The notes under the pieces were generated by a model that worked only from the letters and a program-made list of their open reading frames with translations, did no database searches and was not told where the DNA came from. From CAVRZY01 sp963725415 (GTDB taxonomy: Bacteria; Acidobacteriota; Terriglobia; Bryobacterales; Bryobacteraceae), in NCBI GenBank assembly GCA_963725415.1, contig CAVRZY010000103.1, positions 1-25,810 on the forward strand: 25,810 bases of DNA. The letters run 5' to 3'. A program made the position numbers and the translations under genes. The stretch's first letter is position 1; the number at the start of each line of letters is the position of its first letter. Below are positions 16,298 to 24,523 of the stretch, piece by piece.

Positions 16298-16633
16298 ATG
16301 CGTGCATTGCGGGCGGCCAGTCCGGTGCGAGCTGCATTCCTTTGGGCCTGGTTGGTTTTGACCCTCGTGACTGTTCCGCTACTGCTCGCGCCGTTCGTCC
16401 TGCCGAGCCAGACCATCTTCGCTTGGACGCCGGTCTGTGAGCGCAAAGCCAAGTACGGCCAGGAATGCGCCCTGTGCGGCATGACACGCAGCTTCGTCCT
16501 CATCGCGCGCGGGAAATTCAAGGGAGCTTCCCAGGCCAACGCCGGCGGCCTTCCCCTGTTCGCTGCGCTCCTCTCGAACCAGCTCGTCGCGCTGGGCTTC
16601 GTGTCCAGAAAGATCGTGGGACGAACTCTTTAG
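16298..16633 (+). CDS. DUF2752 family small membrane protein
   Basis: A 111-residue protein with a hydrophobic segment at about 15-37, the DUF2752 signature ECALCGMTRSF (56-66) followed by GKFKGASQANAGG (72-84), and a second hydrophobic segment at about 85-102. DUF2752 proteins are predicted integral membrane proteins of unknown function with a conserved C-x-x-C-G-M-T-R core; C57 and C60 are both present. It begins five bases after the DUF2264 stop, so it is probably the third gene of that operon, with only a weak ribosome-binding site. Its TAG stop lies exactly at the left edge of an inverted-repeat element, so the original C-terminus may have been altered by insertion. Confidence 0.75.
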   Translation: MRALRAASPVRAAFLWAWLVLTLVTVPLLLAPFVLPSQTIFAWTPVCERKAKYGQECALCGMTRSFVLIARGKFKGASQANAGGLPLFAALLSNQLVALGFVSRKIVGRTL

Positions 16634-16797
16634 CAGCCCGTGCATAAAGTCACAATGCGCGAATTTCGGGGACAGGCGACGAAACTCCGTGTCGAGGCGG
16701 CCATTCAAACTAGTGCACTTAGCCGAGGGAGTTTCGTTGCCTGTCCCCGAAATTCCCTCCGCCGGCCGATCCGCCGGACTTTATCCACGGGCTGTTA
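16631..16797. mobile_element. MITE/REP-like element with two nested inverted repeats
   Basis: A 167-bp non-coding element. The outer ends, 16631-16651 and 16777-16797, are inverted copies with 2 mismatches in 21 (core CAGCCCGTG.ATAAAGTC). Inside them AATTTCGGGGACAGGC.ACG (from 16662) pairs with its inverse ending near 16753, one mismatch in about 27. The centre holds no ORF. TTAG occurs at both outer boundaries, possibly a target duplication or chance. GGGGACAGGC motifs are, from memory, common in REP-type sequences mobilised in trans by RAYT transposases; no transposase is in this window. It fills most of the gap between the DUF2752 and CmcI-type genes and could also stop transcription from both sides. 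Confidence 0.75.
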
Positions 16798-16839
16798 GCC
16801 CAATCGCACTGACTCTTTGGAGTGTTCCTTGGAGCGTGC

Positions 16840-18102
16840 TTACTTGCGCCGCAGCCAGCCCCCCGGGTTGAAGGTCAAAACCAGCGCCTCGCGAGAGTCA
16901 TCCCGCTCAAAGTCCCTGTTGCCGCCTTCCTCAAGAAACCGCCGCACTGCCGCCATGGGCCCAGGACCTTGCTCGGGGTGCGTCGGCAGGCCATCCAGGT
17001 GCGTGTCCTCCACGATCAGATAGCTGCCGGGGCTGACCAGTGGCGAGTACATCCGGAGCTCCTGGAGTACATGTGACATGCTATGGTCTGAGTCCAAAGT
17101 AACGATCGTCTTCCGGCCTTTGACCTTTTCCGCGATCCTGGACACAATTGCGGGATCGGTTGAGCTACCGCGAAAGAACTCCACGTACTTCTTCCAGAGC
17201 GGGTGGGAAGCGGAGTGCGGGGTGAAGTCCTGCACGTCCACGGTCAGGACGTGCGAGTGTAAGAGGCTCATGCCGTGAAGCGTGTATGCCCAATAAAGCG
17301 CGGAGCCCCCGTACCAGGTACCGGTTTCCACGATGAAGTCCGGCTGCACTTCATAAATGATCTGTTGCATCATCCACAGATCCAGAGGGTTCTTGATAAT
17401 GCGAACGTTTTGAAACCATAAGTTCTGCCACACCGGCAGCTCGTGGAACGACTTCATCAACTCTCGTTCCTTTTGCGGGGGCATCTGGTGGTGGCGCTCC
17501 TCCACCAGCTTGCTGTAGGCTTCGCGGGCCAGCCTGGCTTGGGTCTCCCGGTATTCGGTGGTCTGTTCGTATTCCTTGAGCCCTATCGAAACGGCATTCG
17601 CGCCTAGAAGGTGGCCGTCCGTTGGGTCCTTGAGCGCGTGATCGAGCTCGAACTCCACCTCCGCGGGTTTCCTACCGAGAGCCGCAAACGGAACGTAGCT
17701 GGCGAAGACGTACCGTCCCACCTTGTCGTACTTTTGTCTACCTACTTCAACCCCATTGACTCTGGCAACCAGAGTGACCGTCGCATACTCGCTCAGCAGT
17801 TCGGAGGATAGTCCGAAATCGAACTCCAGGTATGTGCCTCGATCGGCTTGCGGTGGATCCAGGGAAACAGCGAAAACCCGGGAGGTCCATCGCCACCCGC
17901 CCGTCACGCCGTAGAAACCCCGCAGCAGCCGACTTTGGCGGCCTGCGTCAGACATGCGGACCTCGTTGATTCTTTCAGTGACCTGTTTGCGCCGGCAGCC
18001 GCACGAAACCCCCATCAGGCAAAGCAAAAGAATGACCTGTTTGTATCGCACGGTGCGTCCGATCACAGCACGACTCATCGGCATAGGCGGAATTCCCCGC
18101 AT
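16840..18102 (-). CDS. CmcI/rhamnosyl O-methyltransferase-family protein with exported N-terminus
   Basis: A 420-residue protein. Residues 20-35 are a hydrophobic export segment (KQVILLLCLMGVSCGC) followed by RRK; the Cys residues hint at a lipoprotein, but the lipobox is poor. Residues about 68-178 look like a beta-sandwich (WRWTSRVFAVSLDPP, YATVTLVARVNGVEVG). Residues about 215-415 match the cephalosporin hydroxylase/rhamnosyl O-methyltransferase (CmcI) family: DFIVETGTWYGGSALYWA (255-272), the SAM-binding strand and loop; VLTVDVQ (285-291); LDSDHSMSHVLQEL (336-349); and YLIVEDTHLDG (361-371). The start at 18102 overlaps the upstream stop as TGATG, giving translational coupling; ATGs at 18084 and 18078 are alternatives. 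A small-molecule or glycan O-methyltransferase is the likely activity, and an extracytoplasmic location would be puzzling for a SAM enzyme. Confidence 0.72.
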   Translation of the reverse strand: MRGIPPMPMSRAVIGRTVRYKQVILLLCLMGVSCGCRRKQVTERINEVRMSDAGRQSRLLRGFYGVTGGWRWTSRVFAVSLDPPQADRGTYLEFDFGLSSELLSEYATVTLVARVNGVEVGRQKYDKVGRYVFASYVPFAALGRKPAEVEFELDHALKDPTDGHLLGANAVSIGLKEYEQTTEYRETQARLAREAYSKLVEERHHQMPPQKERELMKSFHELPVWQNLWFQNVRIIKNPLDLWMMQQIIYEVQPDFIVETGTWYGGSALYWAYTLHGMSLLHSHVLTVDVQDFTPHSASHPLWKKYVEFFRGSSTDPAIVSRIAEKVKGRKTIVTLDSDHSMSHVLQELRMYSPLVSPGSYLIVEDTHLDGLPTHPEQGPGPMAAVRRFLEEGGNRDFERDDSREALVLTFNPGGWLRRK

Positions 18103-19850
18103 CACTCCCTGTCCCATGGAAACGCGGCCGTGGGCTGCTGGGCGTAGCGCTTCATGGCAATCGTCAGGGTCTCGCCCGCGCCCGGCGCCAGCCGCACCGT
18201 GAAAAACGGCACCTCGACGTCCACTTTCCGCCCGCCCGCCTCCACTGACACGCAACGGTGCTCAGCATAGGCCCCCATCTGGACGACCACCATGCGCCCC
18301 TCCACTGGATTGGTATTAACGAGCGTAAGAACGACTCCTTCCGGGCGAATCTTCTCCACCAGCGCCGCTACGTCCTCAGGCAGCCCCGCCCGCCTCCGGA
18401 TGGGGTCAAAGTAACGCACCCGGCTGTGCAGAATGTTGCCGTCCGTCCCCGGCTCGTTCCCGCCCAGCGTCAGGTTCACCAGGGTGGCCGTGTAAACCGG
18501 ATTGAAACGCTGCGAGTGGTCCGAGGAGCGCGTGTCCGGTGTACTCGGATCCTCGCGAAGCCCTTGCACCCGCTGCCGGATCAGCGCGAAGTCCGCCTGC
18601 ATCGCCGCCAGCGGGTGACCGGGGTTCTTGCCCTCCAGATACCGGATCCACGGGTCTTCGGCGATCCACTTCAAGTCCGCTGCATCCATCGACCACAGGT
18701 AGATGTCTTTCTGCACATCGAAATGCTGGTCCGCCGTGTAGCCGTACCAGCCGTTGTCGCCGTACTTGTTCGGCAGCAGAATGCGCCCGTTCTCGATCTT
18801 CCGGGCCGCGTACAGATTGGCGATCTGGCGGCGCAGGGGATTCACGAACCGCTGGTCCCCGGTCAGCATCAGGGCCTGCCCGAAGGCCAGACGCGGGCCG
18901 CGCATGTAGTAGTTGCGCCCGCTCTCCTGCGGCCAGAAGTTCCACCCGAACACCCCGCCGTACCACTTACCCTCCCACTCCCCGCCGATACGCCCATCCA
19001 GCCCGATGTTCGTCGGAATGTTCCCGCCGTTGGCCTCGACCCGCTCCCGCCACGCGCCCGCGTAATCGAGCAGCCAGTCCCGATATTTCCTCTCCTGCGT
19101 CAGCATGTACGCATTCATCGCCAGGGTGGTGGCGCAGAGATTGAGCGGGTGATCGCCCCGGATGTTGCCCGCCGTGCTGTAGCGCGTCAGTCGCTCCGGC
19201 CGCCCCGGCACCGCTTCCCCGCCCCAGTCCTGCTCGCTGGCCGGCGTCAGCTTCGGCCCCCGGCTCCCGTTGTGCAGGCTGCGGATGATCTTGTGCTGCG
19301 GGTCGTAGTTCGGCGCTTCCGGATCCTCGTTCAAATAGAAACCCGCGAACCGCCGCACCCGCTGTAGATACGCCCGGTCGTCCGGGCGCGCCAGCGCGTA
19401 GAAGTTGAAGGCCGCCAGGCCCTCCCCGTTGTGCTCCCAGTCGAACGAGGTGATGAACTCCTTGTAGTACATCCCCTGCCTGGCCATCTCGACCGACGGG
19501 ACGCGGGCCTGGGTGTACTGCGCCAGGTGCCCCTCCCAGGCCTTTCTGTAAAGCTCCAGCAGCGACTCCGGCGCACCCAGCGCGTACATCAGCGTCCAGT
19601 TGTTGAAGTTCTCCATCGCATCATCCGGCCCGTCGTTGCCGCCCCAGCGTTCGACGCAGCGTAGGAATCCCCGATCATCCAGATACTTGTTGGCGAACTC
19701 CCGCGCCGCGTCTGCATAGGCTTTGAGGAGCGCCCGCTCGGCCAGCGCCCAGGCCGGCGGCGCCATCGGCCTGTCAATCCGGATCGTCATCTCCCCGCCC
19801 AACGCGGCGACAGCAAAAAAACAACACATCAGCGAACGCAGCAGCCTCAT
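18102..19850 (-). CDS. Secreted protein of unknown family, possibly six-hairpin glycosidase-like
   Basis: A 582-residue protein with signal peptide MRLLRSLMCCFFAVAALGG. I do not recognise a named family. The body is helix-rich with aromatic motifs: FLRCVERWGGNDGPDDAMENFNNW, FITSFDWEHNGEGLAAFNFY, NIRGDHPLNLCATTLAMNAY, RNYYMRGPRLAFGQALMLTGD and YGYTADQHFDVQKDIYLWSMD. Repeated helical pairs with conserved W/D/E are reminiscent of (alpha/alpha)6-toroid glycosidases and lyases, and about the last 70 residues are beta-rich (VLTLVNTNPVEGRMVVVQMG). I have a memory of similar uncharacterised proteins in Planctomycetes. The ATG at 19850 is chosen because it begins the signal peptide; the longer frame to 19898 runs into the promoter region. 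It is coupled to the CmcI-type gene and divergent from the TonB receptor gene, so a polysaccharide role is plausible but unproven. Confidence 0.7.
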   Translation of the reverse strand: MRLLRSLMCCFFAVAALGGEMTIRIDRPMAPPAWALAERALLKAYADAAREFANKYLDDRGFLRCVERWGGNDGPDDAMENFNNWTLMYALGAPESLLELYRKAWEGHLAQYTQARVPSVEMARQGMYYKEFITSFDWEHNGEGLAAFNFYALARPDDRAYLQRVRRFAGFYLNEDPEAPNYDPQHKIIRSLHNGSRGPKLTPASEQDWGGEAVPGRPERLTRYSTAGNIRGDHPLNLCATTLAMNAYMLTQERKYRDWLLDYAGAWRERVEANGGNIPTNIGLDGRIGGEWEGKWYGGVFGWNFWPQESGRNYYMRGPRLAFGQALMLTGDQRFVNPLRRQIANLYAARKIENGRILLPNKYGDNGWYGYTADQHFDVQKDIYLWSMDAADLKWIAEDPWIRYLEGKNPGHPLAAMQADFALIRQRVQGLREDPSTPDTRSSDHSQRFNPVYTATLVNLTLGGNEPGTDGNILHSRVRYFDPIRRRAGLPEDVAALVEKIRPEGVVLTLVNTNPVEGRMVVVQMGAYAEHRCVSVEAGGRKVDVEVPFFTVRLAPGAGETLTIAMKRYAQQPTAAFPWDRE

Positions 19851-19860
19851 GGCAGGCTCA

Positions 19861-19890
19861 TTGTACAAGAAAATCTCAAAAAGGTATAAT
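19861..19890 (+). promoter_or_regulatory. Promoter for the TonB-dependent receptor gene
   Basis: A perfect TATAAT (19885-19890) is preceded, at 18 bases, by TTGTAC (19861-19866), a weak -35. The expected +1 near 19897 leaves a leader of about 65 bases, ending in GAGGAGG just before ATG 19962. The whole divergent space to the minus-strand gene is 111 bases. Confidence 0.6.
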
Positions 19891-19961
19891 CTCACCACCG
19901 GAGATTCCGAGGGGAAACTCCTGGATCATCCGGCACACACATACTACTGAGGAGGTAGAGC

Positions 19962-22900
19962 ATGAAACTCGGCAAGCCTGTGGCCCTCCGCCGCTTGCTG
20001 CCCACGTGTCTTGCGTTCGCGCTCCTTCTGGCTGGCATGGCGAGCGCGCAGGAGTATCGCGGCAGGGTTCAGGGCACTGTCACCGACCCCACCGAAGCCG
20101 TTGTGGTGGGCGCCGCCGTCACTCTATGGAATACCAACACCGGCGTTGCGACGGTTCGGACAACTGATAGCACAGGGCACTACCTGTTTGATCTCGTTGA
20201 ACCCGGCACCTACACGGTATCCGTGGAATTGCAGGGCTTCAAGCGCTTCATTCAAGAGAACATCCTGGTGGAAAACCGCGGCGACATCACGGTCAACGCG
20301 GCCTTGCAGGTTGGCGGCACGGCCGAAACGATAACGGTTTCGGAATCCCCGGTCTCGGTGAAGTTCAACACCACCACCATGGAGCTGACTATGGACAACA
20401 CGATGGTGAAGAACCTGCCGATCGTGGCCCGCAACCCGTTCACGCTGGCCCTGCTGAACCCGGCCGTGGTGAGCACCTACACGGACCAGAAGAACCCCTT
20501 CTACATGTGGGTGCCCAGCCGGGTGGAGGTCGGGGGCGGCGCGGCCCTTCAGAACGACGTGCTGGTGGACGGCATGCCGGTGATGGTGGGGCCGAAGGGT
20601 TCCTACTCGCCTACCATGGACAGCACCACGGAAGTCACCGTCCAGCAGAACAGCGTGGATGCCGAGTATGGGCACAGCACGGGCGGAGTGCTGAACGCGT
20701 CGATGAAGTCCGGGACCAATGAAGTCCACGGGACGGCTTACTATTTCGGACGCAATCCGAAGCTGAACGCGGTGACCGATCCGCTGACCCGCGCCAGGAA
20801 CCTGACACGCAGTCACATGTGGGGCGGCACGGTGGGGCACCCGGTTCTGAAGAACAAGATTTTCAACTTCTTCGCCTTTGAGCAGTGGAAGCAGCGGGAC
20901 CCCCAATCGGACCAGCGCCGGATGATGACCTCGCTGGAGAGCCAGGGGGATTTTTCCCGGTCGCTGAACATCAACGGGGGCCTGCGCACCATCTATGATC
21001 CTTGGACCTCGAAGCTGGAGGCAGGCAAGGCGACCCGGCTGCCCTTTGCCAACAATGTCATACCCAAAACGAGCACCGACCCAACCGCGCAGAAGTTCCT
21101 GGCCCTGCTGTGGGGGCCTAACAATCCCGGCCGGGACATCACCGGCACGAACAACTTTCTCGCCGCCTACACCATCGACGTGAACTACCACAACCTCAGC
21201 GACCGGGCCGATGTCGTGTTCTCCGACACCTTGAGAGGCTTTTTCCGCTTCAGCCGCTTCCGCACCGCGAAAGTGAGCCTGAATCCGAACGACTCGCCGA
21301 TTTACTTCAATCAGAACGGCGGCGCCATGAACGCGCTCAACGTATCGGGCGACCTGGTGTGGACGATCAATCCGACCACCGTGCTCAACGTCCGGAGCAA
21401 CTACATCTCGAACAACGACGACTACGATGCTCCGGAGCAGCGCGCCACCCTGGACACCTACAAGCAGCTATTTCCCAACGCCACGGACTTCTATACCCGC
21501 TACCTGGATTTTGGAGCGCCGTTCTACTATCCCGGCCTGTCCATCGGCGGGGGAAGTCCCGGCGGAAGTTACGGCATGTCCAGTTGGTGGTTCCAGCACC
21601 CGCAGGGTTACTACGACGCGGTGAAGCTGTCGAGACAGGCGGGCGCGCACTACCTCAAGGCGGGCTTCGAATTCCGCACGCTGCGCGTGGACGCCGTTCG
21701 CCCACAGACCTTCCTTTTCGCCTTCCGCGACGAGGAGACGGCGGACAGCTTTACCACTCCCAACACCAGGGTGAGCGGAGACGCCTGGGCGAGTTTCCTA
21801 CTGGGGGCGATGGACACGGCCAATTCCTATGCGCGGTTCCAGCCGTTCAAGAAGGACACGGTCAACTACTATGGCGCCTACATTCAGGACGACTACAAGC
21901 TGAACCGGAACGTGACGGTGAACCTGGGGCTGCGCTACGAGTACGAGGCCGCCATTTACGACCGCGGGGGCACTTACCAGGGGCTCGACGTTCGAGGCCA
22001 ACCGCTACTCGCGGGGACTGGATCTGACCAGCCCGATTCCGGAGTTTCAGGGCGCAAGCGCGCCGAGAATGCCGGCCCAGGCGCTGGCCCTGATGGACCG
22101 GCCCTATCTATGGAACGGCGCCTGGATGTTTACCGACTCGAACCACCGCGGGATGTGGGACCCGCGGAGGCTGGTGCTGCTGCCGCGCGTGGGAGTGGCC
22201 ATCCGGCTGAATGACCGGACCTCCCTGCGGATCGGTTACGCCCGGTTCAGCACGCCGTCAATGCTCCAGCGGAACCTCGATGTGCTGGGCAGCACGCCGG
22301 TGCCGGGCTTCGGCGCGGACAGCCCGCAGCTCGCGAACCTGGAAGGGGTGCCGCAACAGCGGCTGAGCGATCCCTACCCGGCGGGGAAGAACCCGGTGGT
22401 GATGCCGGTGGGCAAGGGCGACGGGCGCTATACCCTGATGGGAGCGGACGCCTCTTGGGACAAGCGGAACCTGGTCACGGCGGTGAACGACCGCTTCAAT
22501 TTCACCGTCCAGCGCGCAACGGTGGCGCGTCTGGTGGTGGAGGGGACGTACTTCTTAAATGTCGGCCGCGACCGGCCGTATACCCTCGACTTCAACCTGG
22601 TGAACCCGACGATTACCAACGCCCAGGGAGCGGCGCTGAGCACGAGAGTGACTAATCCGTTTTACCAGTTGCTTCCGTTGAACCAGATGCGCGGCTCGTT
22701 GCGCAATCAGGCCAGCGTGGCGCTGAACACCCTGCTCAGGCAGTACCCGCAGTACAACAGCGTCCAGCAGCTCAACACGGAAGGGATCGGCCAGCGCTAT
22801 CACTCCTTGCAGCTCCGGGTGCAGCGCCCGTTCGCCAACGGCTTCAACGTTCTGCTGGCCTACAACTACAACCAGGAGCACGCCCAGGAGTTCTTCGACA

Positions 22901-23466
22901 AAGAAGAGACCTTCCTGAACACCTTCCGGTGGGAGGACGGCCAAAGGCCACGCCACCGGATGACTATCGCCGCCACCTATGAACTCCCCTTCGGGAAAGG
23001 GCGCCGGTACATGTCCGGAGCCCATCCGGTCCTGGACGCCGTGTTGGGCGGCTGGATGACCAGCGCCATCTACTGGTATAACGCCGGCACCCGGATCCGC
23101 TTCGGCCAGATGGAGGTGGTCGGCGATCCCGCCATCGACCACCCCGACAAATGGAGCCTGATGTTCAATCCGTCCGCCTTCAAGGTCATCACGGACGCTG
23201 CGTATAGGGTGCGCACGAACCCGAAATCGTATCCCGGCGTTCAGGGACCCGGCTACAAGAACGTAGACCTCAACCTGTCGAAGTTCTTCCGGATCACCGA
23301 ACGGATTCGGCTGGAGTTCAAGATGGAGGCGTACAACCTCAGCAACACGTTCTCGGGGGCCAATCCGAACACCACGGTGACCAGCGCCGCCTTCGGCAAG
23401 GTGACGGCCCTGGCGGCCGGGACCAAGGGGCGCGAGATGCAGTACAACATGCGCATCCACTTCTGA
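19962..23466 (+). pseudogene. TonB-dependent receptor with carboxypeptidase-regulatory-like domain, one frameshift
   Basis: An outer-membrane receptor of about 1,167 residues once the frame is repaired, a typical size for acidobacterial receptors. It has a signal peptide (LLPTCLAFALLLAGMASAQ), an N-terminal Ig-like domain (YRGRVQGTVTDPTEAVVVGA, YLFDLVEPGTYTVSVELQGF), a plug (VGGTAETITVSESPV, LPIVARNPFTLALLNP) and a long beta-barrel ending ...KGREMQYNMRIHF with a terminal aromatic residue. The first frame runs to about 21983; the second frame (through to 23466) then continues the barrel. Removing one G from the GGGG at 21980-21983 gives YQGSTFEANRYSRGLDL, which joins both parts naturally. A strong GAGGAGG precedes ATG 19962. 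The likely role is uptake of large, probably glycan-derived substrates. It is either a true frameshift mutation or a sequencing indel. Confidence 0.9.
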
Positions 23467-23475
23467 CGGAAGTAG

Positions 23476-23523
23476 CACAGGCATTCTTGCCTGTGTGGGG
23501 CAGGTCCTGACCTGCCCCTTTCT
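23476..23523 (+). terminator. Double hairpin downstream of the receptor gene, probable terminator
   Basis: There are two perfect stem-loops in tandem: CACAGGCA-TTCT-TGCCTGTG (23476-23495) and GGGGCAGGTC-CT-GACCTGCCCC (23497-23518), the second followed by TTTCT. The second is a plausible intrinsic terminator 30 bases after the receptor stop. The first resembles dispersed ACAGGC...GCCTGT palindromes that I recall from Acidobacteria and Planctomycetes genomes, so the pair may be a repeat element recruited as a terminator. Confidence 0.68.
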
Positions 23524-23561
23524 GAAACCCGAGACCCAGGCCCTGCGTCCAGACAATAACC

Positions 23562-24514
23562 ATGCCGCGCTTGGCGCACCTGCTCGTCGGCTTGTCGGCC
23601 CCCTTGCTGCTGCCCCAGGAGCCCGCCTTCCGTACCACCGTACCGCTCGTCATCGCGCCCACCACGGTTACCGACCGCGCCGGCAGGTACGTTGATGGCC
23701 TCAGCGCCAAGGATTTCCTGCTTTACGACAATCGCCGGCCCCAAAGCCTCCACCTGGATGTGGCCTTCGTCCCCATTTCGCTCGTCGTAGCTGTTCAGTC
23801 CAGCGCCATCTCCGCGCCCGCGCTCCAGAAATGCCGCAAGATCGGCAGCATGATCGAGCCGCTCATCATTGGGGAACGGGGCGAGGCAGCCGTGCTGGCC
23901 TTCGATAGCCGCCTGCGCATGGTTCAGCCCTTCACCTCCGATCCGCACGCGTTGACAAAAGCCCTCAAGCAGATCCAGCCGGGGGACTCTGGTAGCCGCA
24001 TGATCGACGCGGTGGTTCACTCCGTGCGCCTGCTGGCCGGCAGGCCCCCCAACCGGCGCCGCGTTCTCCTGCTGATTGGCGAAGCCAAGGATCGCTCCAG
24101 CGAGACCAAGCTGGAGGACGCCGTCTCCCTGGCCCAGCATCGCAACGTCACCATCTATCCGGTGACCTACTCCGCGTTTTTCACGGCGTTCACCACCCGT
24201 CCGGAGGCGGGCCCGCCGCCAGCCAACGGCGGCCTGAATCTGCTGGCCATCTTCATCGAGCTGGCTCGCCTGGCTTCCACCAACACCGCCGAAGCCTTCT
24301 CCAAGTACACTGGAGGCCGGCGCCTGTCGTTCCTGAAACAGAGATCCTCGAGCAAGCCGTCTCCTCCATCGGTGAGGAACTGCACAGCCAGTACCTGCTG
24401 AGCTACACACCGCCGCGGGACGAGCCGGGTTTCCACGAGATTGAGGTGAGAATCTGGGGCCGCACTGACCTGATCGTTCGCACTCGGCCGGGCTACTGGC
24501 CAGTCGCGAACTGA
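23562..24514 (+). pseudogene. VWFA-domain secreted protein, one frameshift
   Basis: A VWFA-related protein of about 317 residues after frame repair. Hallmarks are TVTDRAGRYVDGLSAKDFLLYDNRRPQ (an N-terminal beta segment seen in this family), VPISLVVAVQSSAIS as the first VWA strand, AAVLAFDSRLRMVQPFT and RRRVLLLIGEAKD. The usual MIDAS DxSxS is replaced around VQSSAIS, with Gln for Asp, so metal binding is doubtful. The first frame ends at 24401 in nonsense; adding one C at 24346-24347 gives KQRSLEQAVSSIGEELHSQYLLSYTP, the family's normal C-terminal motif, and the frame then ends at 24514. The ATG at 23562 gives a short hydrophobic leader (LAHLLVGLSAPLLL). The function is unknown. It ends nine bases from the convergent DUF362 gene. 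Confidence 0.82.
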
Positions 24515-24523
24515 GCATCTGAA

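Noticed and set aside
16631..16797. CRISPR or tRNA-like structure
   Set aside because: There are only two inverted arms, with no regularly spaced direct repeats and no cloverleaf; an inverted-repeat element fits better.
16840..18102. Antibiotic (cephalosporin) biosynthesis gene
   Set aside because: The CmcI family name is historical; there is no beta-lactam biosynthesis neighbour, and the family is broadly O-methyltransferase-like.
18258..19367. 369-residue plus-strand open frame opposite the unknown secreted protein
   Set aside because: Its His/Arg/Pro-rich composition is typical of antisense GC-rich frames, while the minus frame has a signal peptide and structured motifs.
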